This document shows positions 9,779-18,200 of a stretch of 64,000 bases of DNA, piece by piece. Below the pieces are notes generated by a model. The model was not told the origin of the DNA, did not search any database, and saw only the letters and a program-made list of their open reading frames with translations. Position 1 is the stretch's first letter; each line of letters begins with the position of its first letter. Origin of the DNA: Lacunisphaera sp. (GTDB taxonomy: Bacteria; Verrucomicrobiota; Verrucomicrobiia; Opitutales; Opitutaceae); assembly GCA_029945445.1 (NCBI GenBank), contig JAQSCO010000057.1:480985-544984 (forward strand), read 5' to 3'. The position numbers and the translations under genes were made by a program.

Positions 9779-9813
9779 AAGGCGGCGCGGAATTTTTTCC
9801 CGCCGCCTTTTTT
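9779..9813 (+). terminator. Rho-independent terminator after second TonB receptor
   Basis: Stem AAGGCGGCG / CGCCGCCTT, extended inside by GGAA/TTCC with one bulged C, then a T run. It starts 31 nt after the receptor stop and separates the receptor from the kinase gene. Confidence 0.88.
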
Positions 9814-9965
9814 GGGCCCTCCGGGCGAAATGCGATGAACGGCCATAACCAGACCGGCAACGGCTTTGCCGGGCGGGTGTCCCGCCGATATCCGCCGGCC
9901 GCGCCGCGACCCGGTGCGACTAAACGCTTGTCATCCCCGGCCGCGGGGACTTGTTGCTCGCTCCA

Positions 9966-11081
9966 GTGAAGACCAATTGGAATACCCGCCTGCTGCTCGG
10001 GCTGATCTGGTTGACCGTCTGGCTCGTGCTCACGGTCCAGCTCTACCTGACGGTCGCGCCCCGCGGGCTCGGGATATCACTGGGCGACGTGGCCTACGGC
10101 CAGTTCCTGCGCGTGGCGTTGTGGGCCCTGGTGACACCACTGGTCCGGCGGCTTTACCTTGCGATACCCCTCCAGGGGGAACGCCGGTGGCTGGCCCTCG
10201 CCGCCCACCTGAGCCTGAGCATCCTGGCGATGTTCGCCAACTACGTATGGCGGGTCGGCCTGAGCGAGCTCACGCAGGGCTCGGACCGGGGCTCGATGGG
10301 ATTTTTCAATTCGCTGGTGTTGAATTTCAACGGACGGAACTTCGTCGATATCCTGATCTACTGGCTGATCATCGGCGTGCGCCACATGCACGAACTTTAC
10401 GACCGCCAGCGCGCGGCCGAGGTGGCGCACGCGGAATTGAACACCCAGCTGCTCGACGCCCAAATGCACGCCCTCAAGCAGCAGCTGCAACCTCACTTCC
10501 TCTTCAACTCGCTCAACGCCGTCGCCATGCTGGTGCGCGAGAAGCAGGACGAGCGCGCGATCGAGACGCTGGCCCAGCTCAGCGCGCTCCTGCGGCGCCT
10601 GATCGACAACACGCGCGAACAGCAGGTCTCGCTGGCCCGCGAACTTGATTTCACCCAGAGCTATCTGGAGATCGAGAAGGTGCGTTTCGGCGACCGGCTG
10701 CAGGTCCGCTATGAAGTAGAGGAGTCCTGCCTCTCCGTGGCGGTGCCGAGCCTCCTGCTGCAGCCCCTGGTGGAGAACGCCGTGAAGCACGGCATCTCCC
10801 GGCGCATGGCCGGCGGCTGGATCGTGATCACGATCCGGAACCTGGACGGCCGGCTGCACATCACGGTCCGCAATGACGCGGTGGACGAGCCCGCCGCCGC
10901 CGCCGCCGGGGCGCACATCGGGCTGGCCACCACCCGCGACCGCCTCACCAAGACCTACGGTGCCGACTACACGCTCGAGTGCCAGTTCGGGCGGGCGGAG
11001 GACTCACAAGTGCGGATCAGCGTGCCGGTGCGGCCCGGGCCGCCGGCGGACAACCATTCCCCCCGCAAAGCCCATGAATAA
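9966..11081 (+). CDS. LytS-type sensor histidine kinase, second
   Basis: Membrane sensor kinase of the LytS class, 371 aa from a GTG start (VKTNWNTRLLLG). TTG codons at 9951 and 9954 are in-frame alternatives, so the start is uncertain by up to 5 residues. Four transmembrane segments precede the kinase part. The phosphorylated His is in LQPHFLFNSLNAVAML and the ATP-binding motif is LQPLVENAVKHGISRR. Its stop overlaps the next regulator gene by 8 nt. The domain layout matches the kinase at 1603, but the membrane parts differ clearly, so the two probably sense different signals. It follows the second TonB-dependent receptor and a terminator. Confidence 0.9.
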   Translation: MKTNWNTRLLLGLIWLTVWLVLTVQLYLTVAPRGLGISLGDVAYGQFLRVALWALVTPLVRRLYLAIPLQGERRWLALAAHLSLSILAMFANYVWRVGLSELTQGSDRGSMGFFNSLVLNFNGRNFVDILIYWLIIGVRHMHELYDRQRAAEVAHAELNTQLLDAQMHALKQQLQPHFLFNSLNAVAMLVREKQDERAIETLAQLSALLRRLIDNTREQQVSLARELDFTQSYLEIEKVRFGDRLQVRYEVEESCLSVAVPSLLLQPLVENAVKHGISRRMAGGWIVITIRNLDGRLHITVRNDAVDEPAAAAAGAHIGLATTRDRLTKTYGADYTLECQFGRAEDSQVRISVPVRPGPPADNHSPRKAHE

Positions 11082-11871
11082 AATACGCGTGATGATTGTG
11101 GATGACGAGCCGCTCGCCCGCAGCGGCCTGCGCCGGATGCTCACCAAGGATGAGGAGCTGGCCGTGGTGGCGGAAGCGCCCGACGGCCGCGCGGCCTTGG
11201 CGGTGTTCAAGGACCAGCGGCCCGATCTGATTTTCCTCGACGTGCAGATGCCCGGGATGTCCGGGATCCAGTTTCTCGAGCAGTTGCCGGCCGGGCCGCG
11301 GCCCATCGTGATCTTCACGACGGCCTTTGATGAATATGCGATCAAGGCGTTTGACCTGCACGCCGTCGACTACCTGCTCAAGCCCTTCAGCAACCGGCGG
11401 TTTTCCGCCGCCGTGGACCGGGCCAAGGCACGCCATCGCGTCCGGCATCCGGCGCAGATCAACCGCCAGTTCGACGAACTGATGGATTATTTCCGCCAGC
11501 AGGACGCCCGGGTGGCGACCCCGCCGCCCACCGGCTTGCCGGACCGCATCGTGGTAAAAGCGGACGGTGCCCTGCACTTTATTGAGCATGCCGATGTGGT
11601 CTGGATCGAGGGGCAGGGCGACTACCTGAAGATTCACGCGGGGAAGAACTCCGTGCTGATCCGCGACACCCTGGCGGGCCTGGCGGCGCGGCTCGATGCC
11701 ACGCGCTTTGTCCGGGTCCACAAGTCGGCCATCGTGAATGTCGAGCACGTGCGCAAGCTGAAGGCGATCCACTACGGCGACCATGCCCTCGAGACCAGTG
11801 ACGGGTCGGCCATCCGGGTGGGCCGGGCCTATCGGGACAAGGTCGCCTCGCTCATCACCGCCCGGCACTGA
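11074..11871 (+). CDS. LytTR-family response regulator, second
   Basis: DNA-binding response regulator, 265 aa. The REC domain has the acidic pocket IVDDEPLARSG, phospho-acceptor Asp in LIFLDVQMPGMSGIQ, Thr in IFTTAFDEYAI and Lys in YLLKPFSNRRF. The LytTR domain shows VVWIEGQGDYLKIHAG and FVRVHKSAIVNVEHVRKL. The ATG lies inside the last codons of the kinase gene (8-nt overlap), indicating coupled translation and a cognate pair. The next 117 nt to the following gene hold no clear terminator or other feature. Confidence 0.93.
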   Translation: MNKIRVMIVDDEPLARSGLRRMLTKDEELAVVAEAPDGRAALAVFKDQRPDLIFLDVQMPGMSGIQFLEQLPAGPRPIVIFTTAFDEYAIKAFDLHAVDYLLKPFSNRRFSAAVDRAKARHRVRHPAQINRQFDELMDYFRQQDARVATPPPTGLPDRIVVKADGALHFIEHADVVWIEGQGDYLKIHAGKNSVLIRDTLAGLAARLDATRFVRVHKSAIVNVEHVRKLKAIHYGDHALETSDGSAIRVGRAYRDKVASLITARH

Positions 11872-11988
11872 CTGTCCTGGCGCGGCGGTTGGGCGTGTTT
11901 TTTTGGCCGTTGGACGACGGGGCGTTGCCTCGCGGGCGGCGACCCGTGAGGTTCGGCCCGTCTCCGTGGCCGCCCGGCTGCCCGCGTT

Positions 11989-12525
11989 GTGAAACCAGCC
12001 CGAACATTTCTCCTGCTTGCTTGCGGTTGTCTTCTCTCTGCGCTGACCGCCGGCCCGGCCCGGCCGGCGGAGACCGAGGCCGCGGAGGCCGCGCGACACG
12101 CGCTGGATTTCTGGGTGGGGGAGTGGGAGGTTTACGACAACTTCTCCCGCCAACTCGACGGACACAACCGCATCGAGAAGGTCCTGCGCGGCGAAGCGAT
12201 CCTTGAAAATTGGAGCGATGCCAACGGAAGCGAGGGCAAGAGCTGGTTTTATTTCTACCGGCCCGAGAAGCGCTGGAAGCAGGTCTGGGTTACCGATGGC
12301 GGCGGCGTGAAGGAAAAGGCGCAGGTCGCGGACGCGCCGGCCGGCAGCGTGCGCTTTCGCGGCGAGATCCTGCTCCGGGACGACCGCCGGCTGCTCGACC
12401 AGACGACCCTCACCCCGCTGCCCGGCGGCCACGTGCGGCAGGTCATCGAGCAGTCCCGTGACGGGGGCGCGTCCTGGCAGAAGGTCTACGACGCCGATTA
12501 CATCCGCCGCCCGCCGCCTCCCTGA
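11989..12525 (+). CDS. Secreted protein with DFWVGEW motif, function unknown
   Basis: 178 aa from a GTG start. The N-terminus is a clear signal peptide (KPARTFLLLACGCLLSALTAG, then PARPAE). The mature protein begins with ARHALDFWVGEWEVYDNF and continues with strand-rich segments such as FYRPEKRWKQVWVTDGGG. Similar secreted proteins built on an FDFWxGEW core occur in many bacteria as hypothetical or DUF1579-like proteins, probably small beta-barrels; I recall no defined activity. It is followed 13 nt later by a paralogue with the same architecture, so the two are a tandem duplication and probably one operon. The start codon could be debated; the frame is secure. Confidence 0.75.
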   Translation: MKPARTFLLLACGCLLSALTAGPARPAETEAAEAARHALDFWVGEWEVYDNFSRQLDGHNRIEKVLRGEAILENWSDANGSEGKSWFYFYRPEKRWKQVWVTDGGGVKEKAQVADAPAGSVRFRGEILLRDDRRLLDQTTLTPLPGGHVRQVIEQSRDGGASWQKVYDADYIRRPPPP

Positions 12526-12538
12526 AAACCATTGCCCT

Positions 12539-13054
12539 ATGAAAACATCCCTCATCGTCGTGCTCTGCGGAGCACTGTTGGGCCTGGCTTCCAGTGCCCT
12601 GGCGCAATCCACCCCGCCGCCCTTGCCGCCGGAATCACACCAGTTTGATTTCTGGATCGGCGAATGGAACGTCACCACGCCCGACGGCAAGCCCGCCGGC
12701 CTGAGCAAGATCGAGTCCGTCTCCAGCGGCGCGGCCCTGCTGGAAAACTGGACGGGACTGCCCGTGCCCGCCGGCGGGAACGGCAAGAGCCTCAACGTCT
12801 ACAACCGCGCGAAGAAGCAGTGGCAGCAATTCTGGGTCGGCAGCGGCGGCGGCGTGCTCGAGCTCGCAGGCGGCCTTGTCAACGGCCGCATGGTGCTCAC
12901 CGGTGAGCACCGGAATTCCAAGGGACAGATGATCGAGAAGATCACCTGGACGCCCAACGCCGACGGCTCGGTGCGCCAGCACTGGGAGCAGTCGACCGAC
13001 GGCGGCCAAACCTGGACCGACGCCTTCGACGGTCTTTACCGCAAGAAGGCCTAG
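12539..13054 (+). CDS. Secreted protein with DFWIGEW motif, tandem paralogue
   Basis: 171 aa. Signal peptide MKTSLIVVLCGALLGLASSALAQ (cleavage after ALA likely), then HQFDFWIGEWNVTTPDG. It aligns by eye with the upstream protein along the whole mature part: ALLENW, YNRAKKQWQQFWVGSGGG and a closing RQHWEQSTDGGQTWTDAFDG resembling RQVIEQSRDGGASWQKVYDA. The ATG lies 13 nt after the upstream stop. The stop overlaps the stop of the convergent ACT-domain gene by 4 nt. The role is unknown; it is probably periplasmic or extracellular. Confidence 0.78.
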   Translation: MKTSLIVVLCGALLGLASSALAQSTPPPLPPESHQFDFWIGEWNVTTPDGKPAGLSKIESVSSGAALLENWTGLPVPAGGNGKSLNVYNRAKKQWQQFWVGSGGGVLELAGGLVNGRMVLTGEHRNSKGQMIEKITWTPNADGSVRQHWEQSTDGGQTWTDAFDGLYRKKA

Positions 13055-13434
13055 CTGCGTCGCACGCTATGCCCGGCGGCTTCCAGCGCGCGCAGGGCTT
13101 CCTCGAGCCGTTCGGTCTTCACCAGCACGTAGTCGGTGTCGAACGTGGCGACGGCGAGCAGGCTGATGCCGGCCCGGGCCAGCGGCGCAGTGATTGAGGC
13201 CAGGATGCCCACGGCGCCGAAGTCGAGGGGCCCGGCGACTTTTAGCAGCCGCCAGCTGCGCACCGCCTTGATCCCGGCCGGCACCGCGGCGGCAGGGCAG
13301 ATGATCGACAACTCGTCCGCCGTGCGCGTGACGGAACTAAAAACGGCAGAGCCAGCCCACGCGGGGAGGGGCTCGGCAGGCGGCAGCCGGCAGGCGGCGA
13401 ATTCGCCGGGCAGGAGTTGGAGGTTCAGTGACAT
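13051..13434 (-). CDS. ACT-domain protein
   Basis: 127 aa small cytosolic protein with a C-terminal ACT-like regulatory fold. The segment GAVGILASITAPLARAGISL is the typical ACT core, followed by VATFDTDYVLVKTERLEEAL. Such stand-alone ACT_7-type proteins bind amino acids and are often annotated only as ACT domain-containing. The ATG at 13434 (MSLNLQLLPGEF) is preferred over an in-frame start at 13470. It lies 35 nt downstream of mlaD on the same strand and may be the last gene of that operon, but no functional link to lipid transport is evident. The ligand is unknown. Confidence 0.75.
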   Translation of the reverse strand: MSLNLQLLPGEFAACRLPPAEPLPAWAGSAVFSSVTRTADELSIICPAAAVPAGIKAVRSWRLLKVAGPLDFGAVGILASITAPLARAGISLLAVATFDTDYVLVKTERLEEALRALEAAGHSVRRS

Positions 13435-13469
13435 CGTGGCGGTCCCGCGGGAGGCGGGCCCGCCATTCA

Positions 13470-14462
13470 TCAGAACAGTTTGCCGGCCACGACACCGACG
13501 GCGGTGATCGGGCCCTGGTCGCCGAGACCGTCGAGGGCGCGGTCGGCCTTCTTCATCGTGGATTGCACGCTCAGGTAGAGGGTGTCGTCCGAGATCAGCT
13601 TGCCGAGCGTGCCCTTGCCGCTGTTCAGCTTGTCGGAGACGTCGCGCAGGTTGGCGAGGGAGGTCTTCAGGCTGTTGGCCGTGGCGTCGTCATACAGCAG
13701 CACGCCGAGGGTGCCCTTGCCGCTCTTGACGTCGGCGACGATGCCCTTGGTGTCGCCGAGGAAGGTGCGGGCGTCGGCCGCGGCGAGCTTGATCTCGTTG
13801 ACCGAAGCGACGAGGTCGTCGTGCATCTTCGAGTCGTTGACGAGCTTACCCATCGTGCCCTCGCCGTTTTTGATCTTGGCGGTGATGTCCTGCAGGTTGC
13901 TGACGGTCTGTGTGATCTTGGGGCCGTTCTCGGTGACGAGCTTGTCGAGCCGCTGGAAGAGGTTGCCGTTCTCGCCACCGGTGCCCATCGACTTGCCGAT
14001 GTCGCCGATGACCTGTTCGAGCTTGGAGCCGAGCGTGCCAAGCTGGCTGATGACCTCGCTCATATCGACGGTGGCCTTGGTGCTGATCTCGTCGCCATCC
14101 TTGAGCAGGGTGTTGCCGGGCGTGCCGAAGGTGACACCGAGGTAATTGCTCCCGAGCAGGCTGGACTGCTCGACGCTGGCGACCGCATCGGCCGGGATCT
14201 TGGTGCCCGGGTCGATGATGAGCAGGGCCTCGACGCGGTGCGGGGCGAGGCGGGTGAGCTGGACGGCGCCGACCTTGACGCCGGCCATGCGCACCTCGTC
14301 GCCGGTCTTGAGGCCCTTGAGGTTGGCGAAGCCGGCCACGAGGGTGTAGCCTTGCGACTTGAAGAGGTGGCCGCCGTTGAGCGACTCGAACGTGATCCAG
14401 GCAAGCGCCAGGCCCAGGACGAAAAATAGGCCCACGCGGATGGTTTGTGATGTATTATTCAT
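13470..14462 (-). CDS. mlaD: MlaD/MCE-family lipid transport protein
   Basis: 330 aa protein of the MCE family, the periplasmic substrate-binding part of the Mla phospholipid ABC transporter. One N-terminal membrane anchor (VGLFFVLGLALAWITF) is followed by a single MCE domain (about residues 35-115: YTLVAGFANLKGLKTGDEVRMAGVKVGAV and LLGSNYLGVTFG). The long C-terminal region is predicted helical and carries three repeats of a GxGTxGxLxxD motif (GEGTMGKLVND, GKGTLGVLLYD, GKGTLGKLISD). This tail is longer than in enterobacterial MlaD and resembles tailed MCE proteins that may form a helical needle or channel. It overlaps mlaF by 8 nt. Confidence 0.9.
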   Translation of the reverse strand: MNNTSQTIRVGLFFVLGLALAWITFESLNGGHLFKSQGYTLVAGFANLKGLKTGDEVRMAGVKVGAVQLTRLAPHRVEALLIIDPGTKIPADAVASVEQSSLLGSNYLGVTFGTPGNTLLKDGDEISTKATVDMSEVISQLGTLGSKLEQVIGDIGKSMGTGGENGNLFQRLDKLVTENGPKITQTVSNLQDITAKIKNGEGTMGKLVNDSKMHDDLVASVNEIKLAAADARTFLGDTKGIVADVKSGKGTLGVLLYDDATANSLKTSLANLRDVSDKLNSGKGTLGKLISDDTLYLSVQSTMKKADRALDGLGDQGPITAVGVVAGKLF

Positions 14463-15267
14463 GGCTGTTTTCCAGTTGTTTGAAACGGGGATTCTTGAGG
14501 TCGATGACCGGGGTGAGGAAGTTCGCGATGGCGGGATCCTGCGGCGCCTTGAAGTCCGCCGTCGGGCCCATCGCGCGGATCTTGCCGTCCATGATGATGG
14601 CGATGCGGTCCGCGATATTGATCGCGAGGTCGCGGTCGTGGGTGACGACGATGCTGGTCACCGCGGTCTGCTCGCGCAGGGTGGCGATGATCTCGCTGAG
14701 CGTCGCCGACATCACGGGGTCGAGTTCGGAAGTGGGCTCGTCGTAGAGGAGGAGCTGCGGCTCCATCACGAGGGCACGGGCGATGGCGACGCGCTTCTTC
14801 ATGCCGCCGGAAAGCTCGGAGGGAAATTTGCGCGCGGCCTTCTCCAGCGAGAGGATGGACAGCGCGTGCATGACCTTGTCGCGGATGCCGGCCTCGTTGC
14901 AGAGCCGGTGCTCGCGCGGATAGAGCGCGAGGTTGTCATAGACCGAGAGGGAGTTGAAGAGCGCCCCGGCCTGGAACACGAGGGCCAGGTGCACCTTGTC
15001 GCGGGTGGCGGGGTCGGCGGCGTCGAAATCCCCGATGCGCACCTCGCCGCTGGTGGCGGTCTCGAGGCCGGCGATGTGTTTCAGGAGGACGCTCTTGCCG
15101 GAGCCGCTGGGGCCCATGATGCAAAAGATCTCGCCGGGCCGCACCTCGAAGCTGATGTCCGACAGCACGGTGGTCCGGCCGTATTGCTTGTTGAGGTGGG
15201 AGACGGTGACCCCGAACGTCTTCCCGACGAAGGGCGAGGAGGTGAAGGAGGAAGGGGCGGAGGTCAT
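14455..15267 (-). CDS. mlaF: ABC transporter ATP-binding protein MlaF
   Basis: 270 aa ATPase that powers the Mla lipid transporter at the inner membrane. Walker A is MGPSGSGKSVLLKHIAG, the Q loop lies in LALVFQAGALFNSLSV, the signature is ELSGGMKKRVAIARAL, and Walker B with the catalytic Glu is LLLYDEPTSELDP; the switch His is in VVTHDRDLA. The start ATG overlaps the stop of mlaE (ATGA) and the end overlaps mlaD, so the E-F-D genes form one translationally coupled unit. Closest to MlaF by context and by the MKKRVAIARA pattern. Confidence 0.92.
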   Translation of the reverse strand: MTSAPSSFTSSPFVGKTFGVTVSHLNKQYGRTTVLSDISFEVRPGEIFCIMGPSGSGKSVLLKHIAGLETATSGEVRIGDFDAADPATRDKVHLALVFQAGALFNSLSVYDNLALYPREHRLCNEAGIRDKVMHALSILSLEKAARKFPSELSGGMKKRVAIARALVMEPQLLLYDEPTSELDPVMSATLSEIIATLREQTAVTSIVVTHDRDLAINIADRIAIIMDGKIRAMGPTADFKAPQDPAIANFLTPVIDLKNPRFKQLENSHE

Positions 15268-16025
15268 GTGGCGATGAGGAGGGCCTTGGTGACGAAGTAA
15301 TCGAGCACCAGGATGAGGATGAGCGAGGTGACGACAGCCTTGGTCACGGAGGCGCCGATCTCGCGCGGGCCGCCGCGGGTGTTGAGGCCGATGTAGCAGC
15401 AGACGAGCACGATCACGAAGCCGAACGTCTCGGTCTTGACCAGACCGTCGATGATGTCGCGCGGCTTCATGAAGGCCTTCAGGGCGCTGAAGTAGGACTC
15501 GGAGTCGACGGAGATGGAGTGCGTGTATTGGCAGACGAGGGCGCCGCCATACCAGCCGCAGAGGTTCGCGATGACGGCGAGCACCGGGATCATCACGAGC
15601 ACAGCGGCGAGGCGCGGGAGCACCAGCATGCGCTCGGGCGGGATGTTCATGGTCACGAGGGCGTCGATTTCCTGGTAAACCTTCATCGAGGCCAGCTCGG
15701 CGGTGATGGCCGAGCCGACGCGGCCGGCGACGAGGATCGCGACCATGACCGGGCCGAGCTCGCGGGCCATCGTGAGGCCGACGAGCGTGCCGATGAACTG
15801 CTTCGCGCCGAAGTTCTCCATGCTGTAGCCGCTCTGCAGCGCCAGCACGCTGCCGATGAAGAAGCTCAGGATGGTGACGATGGGCAGGCTGGTGTAGCCG
15901 ATGAGGTAGCACTGCTCGAAGAAACGGGCATGCTGGCGCGGGAGTGTCCCGGCGAATTTCAGCGAGCGCCCGAGCAGGAGCAGGGTGCCCCCGATATGGC
16001 CGAAGATGGCGTTCAGGTGGTTCAT
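15264..16025 (-). CDS. mlaE: ABC transporter permease MlaE
   Basis: 253 aa integral membrane permease of the MlaE/YrbE family. Several hydrophobic segments and family landmarks are visible: GYTSLPIVTILSFFIGSVLA near the N-terminus, AILVAGRVGSAITAELASMK, and EIDALVTMNIPPERMLVLPR, which is the highly conserved core. It pairs with the MlaF ATPase and the MlaD protein. The ATG overlaps by 4 nt the stop of the upstream WPF-repeat protein, so that protein is co-translated with the transporter. Confidence 0.92.
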   Translation of the reverse strand: MNHLNAIFGHIGGTLLLLGRSLKFAGTLPRQHARFFEQCYLIGYTSLPIVTILSFFIGSVLALQSGYSMENFGAKQFIGTLVGLTMARELGPVMVAILVAGRVGSAITAELASMKVYQEIDALVTMNIPPERMLVLPRLAAVLVMIPVLAVIANLCGWYGGALVCQYTHSISVDSESYFSALKAFMKPRDIIDGLVKTETFGFVIVLVCCYIGLNTRGGPREIGASVTKAVVTSLILILVLDYFVTKALLIAT

Positions 16026-17422
16026 GGCGGCGGGGCGGCGGTAGCCTTGTTAGTTGCTTGCGAGGAAAAATCGAACACGGAGAATTTCCAGCCGGTGCCG
16101 CCGCTCCGGCGCCAGGTCAGCGGGCCGAGGTGAAACTCGCGCTCCGTCGGCGATTTTTTCCAGCTGACCAGGCTGAAGAGCAGCGAGCCGCGCACGTCGC
16201 CCGGCGCGCGCTGGTCGTGGCGGTAGAGCGCGAAGAGCGGCGAATAGAGCAGGCGGATGGGCTCGTTGGTCGGGAAGAAGACCTCGAACGGGCTCAGCAG
16301 CTGGAACTGGCGCTGGCCGGCGCCGTTGTCCCAGGAGCTGAACAGCGGCCAGAGGTGGGTCTTGTGGCCCGGGGCGGCCGCGGGATTGGTGGCGCTGCTC
16401 TGCTTGAGGGACCAATAGAGGAACCAGAAAACCTGGTTCTGCTCCTGGATGAGGCCGGACTCCGTCCAGCGCGCGTGGCGGAAAAGCGGCCAGACCAACC
16501 AGGTCTTATCGTAACCCTTGATCACCGAATGCGTATAGAGAGGGGCCCAGCGGTTGACGTTGCGCACGTCGCCTTGGCCCTGCACGAGGAACGGCCAGAG
16601 GTAGCGCTGCTCGTTGTAGCGCTCGGGCTCCGTGCGGTGTGTGTAGCCGAAGAACGGCCAGACGTAGTTTTCGCTGACCAGGCCCGGGGCGGTCTCGCGC
16701 GTGTAGAACGGGAGCACGCCCAGCTTCACGTCGGGTTGCGGGTCGGACAGGTGTTTCACGGATTTGTAGGCGAACGGCCAGAGGTAGAACTGGCTGTCGT
16801 AATCGCCGGCGCGGCCCCGGTGGCCGAAGAGCGGCCAGAATTCGAAACCGTGGTTACCCTCGCCGTTGATGAAGCGCAGAAACGGCCACGGCGCATGCGT
16901 GACCTGCGCGCCGGCCTGCTCCGTCTGCAGATAGAAAGGGAAAAGCACAAAATGGATGCGGTCGTAACCCAGCCGCGCCTTGATTGTGCCCGCGACGGGG
17001 AAGAGGGCATGGTAGGTCGTCGCGGGGTCGCCGGTTTCCTTGGAAAAATAAAACGGCCAGACATCAAAGCCCCGCACCTCCGGCGAGCCGGTCTCAGCGG
17101 TCCGGCGGCGGTTGATGAGCTGGAAGAAGCTGAAGGACCGGTAGCCCGGCTCTTTTTCCCAGGTGAAGAGCGGATAGACGAAGGAGCTGCTCTCCTTTTC
17201 CCCCGCCTGCACGTGCAGGTAAATGGGCCGGAAACCGTGGATGTCACCCAGCGCGCTGTTCTGGGAGAAAAAAAGCGGACCGACATATTCGGCCGACTCC
17301 CGGCTGCCATCCGGCCTTATCTGCCGCACGGCGAACGGCCAGGCATTTTGCTCCTCGGCGCGCAGAGGCATCGCCGCCACAAGGGCAGCGAGGATCAGCC
17401 AGACTGAGGGTCGGGAAAACAT
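16022..17422 (-). CDS. Exported WPF/WPL-repeat protein at the head of the mla operon, function unknown
   Basis: 466 aa. The ATG at 17422 gives a signal peptide (MFSRPSVWLILAALVAAMPL, then RAEEQ). The mature protein carries nine WP[F/L] motifs in irregular units of about 30-60 residues, for example FDVWPFYFS, FEFWPLFGH, FYLWPFAYK, NYVWPFFGY and THLWPLFSS, each in an aromatic, strand-like context. This suggests a beta-rich repeat fold such as a barrel or propeller. I do not recognise a named family. It overlaps mlaE by 4 nt, and I see no mlaC or mlaA here, so an envelope partner role in lipid transport is a reasonable inference but not shown. Confidence 0.8.
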   Translation of the reverse strand: MFSRPSVWLILAALVAAMPLRAEEQNAWPFAVRQIRPDGSRESAEYVGPLFFSQNSALGDIHGFRPIYLHVQAGEKESSSFVYPLFTWEKEPGYRSFSFFQLINRRRTAETGSPEVRGFDVWPFYFSKETGDPATTYHALFPVAGTIKARLGYDRIHFVLFPFYLQTEQAGAQVTHAPWPFLRFINGEGNHGFEFWPLFGHRGRAGDYDSQFYLWPFAYKSVKHLSDPQPDVKLGVLPFYTRETAPGLVSENYVWPFFGYTHRTEPERYNEQRYLWPFLVQGQGDVRNVNRWAPLYTHSVIKGYDKTWLVWPLFRHARWTESGLIQEQNQVFWFLYWSLKQSSATNPAAAPGHKTHLWPLFSSWDNGAGQRQFQLLSPFEVFFPTNEPIRLLYSPLFALYRHDQRAPGDVRGSLLFSLVSWKKSPTEREFHLGPLTWRRSGGTGWKFSVFDFSSQATNKATAAPPP

Positions 17423-17630
17423 GCTTGGTGAACTGGGTAAGGCATTGCCTTTGTGCACTGTGATAGCCAGTTAGGTGGCTGGCCCCACAACGGCAGGGGA
17501 AGAGCTAAGTCGGTCCCCGTTGTCGTGCAAATGCTATGTTACAACCGCTCCCAGCAGCAAGTGTTCCGCAGTTTGACGTTCAACGGGTTAAACTTCTCCG
17601 CCAGGGGCTGGTTTTCACGCGGGGGCGGTC

Positions 17631-18200
17631 ATGCGCATAACCGGCGGACAGGCGCGCGGCATTCCCCTCGCGCTGCCCAAGGGCGATGCGGTCCGGCCGG
17701 CCACGGACGCGCTGCGGCAGGCAGTTTTCTCGAGCCTGGCGGCGCGTGTGCCCGGCGCGCAATTCCTCGACCTGTTCGCCGGCAGCGGCGCCTACGGGCT
17801 GGAAGCGCTCAGCCGCGGCGCGGACGGCGGGGTGTTCGTCGAACGCGACGCACGCACCGCCGGGTTCATCCACCAGAACCTGGCCGCGGTCTGCAAAAGC
17901 TTGGGGCGCGACACCGGCGGCTTGCACGTCATAACGGCCGACGCGACGAGCGTGGACCTGACCGCGGTGCCGGATTTGGTGTTCATCGACCCGCCCTACG
18001 AAGTCATCCGCGAGGTCGGGCCGAAGATTTTTGCGCGGCTTGCCGAGCTGCTGAAGGACAAGGCGGATCCGCTCATCGTGTTCGAGATGCCGGGCGAGAT
18101 CGAACTGTCTCCCGCGGACTGGACCTGCGTGAAGCGGCTGGGCAAGGGTGGCCGCCAGCCGACGGCCTGCATCTTCAAAGCCAGCCGAGCCGGGCCTTGA
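17631..18200 (+). CDS. rsmD: 16S rRNA (guanine(966)-N(2))-methyltransferase RsmD
   Basis: 189 aa SAM-dependent methyltransferase that methylates G966 of 16S rRNA (E. coli numbering). The N-terminus MRITGGQARGIPLALPKG, followed by RPATDALRQAVFSSL, is typical. The SAM-binding motif is FLDLFAGSGAYGLEALSRGA and the catalytic motif is LVFIDPPYE. Length fits the family. The end overlaps by 26 nt the end of the convergent rsmE gene, an unusual pairing of two 16S rRNA base methylases. The 208-nt gap upstream, shared with the mla operon start, contains an extended -10-like element (TGCTATGTT, 17532-17540) as a weak promoter candidate. Confidence 0.93.
   Translation: MRITGGQARGIPLALPKGDAVRPATDALRQAVFSSLAARVPGAQFLDLFAGSGAYGLEALSRGADGGVFVERDARTAGFIHQNLAAVCKSLGRDTGGLHVITADATSVDLTAVPDLVFIDPPYEVIREVGPKIFARLAELLKDKADPLIVFEMPGEIELSPADWTCVKRLGKGGRQPTACIFKASRAGP

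Noticed and set aside
16022..17422. The WPF motifs as a tandem DNA repeat or repeat expansion
   Set aside because: Spacing is irregular and the DNA between motifs is not repeated; it is a protein-level motif family.
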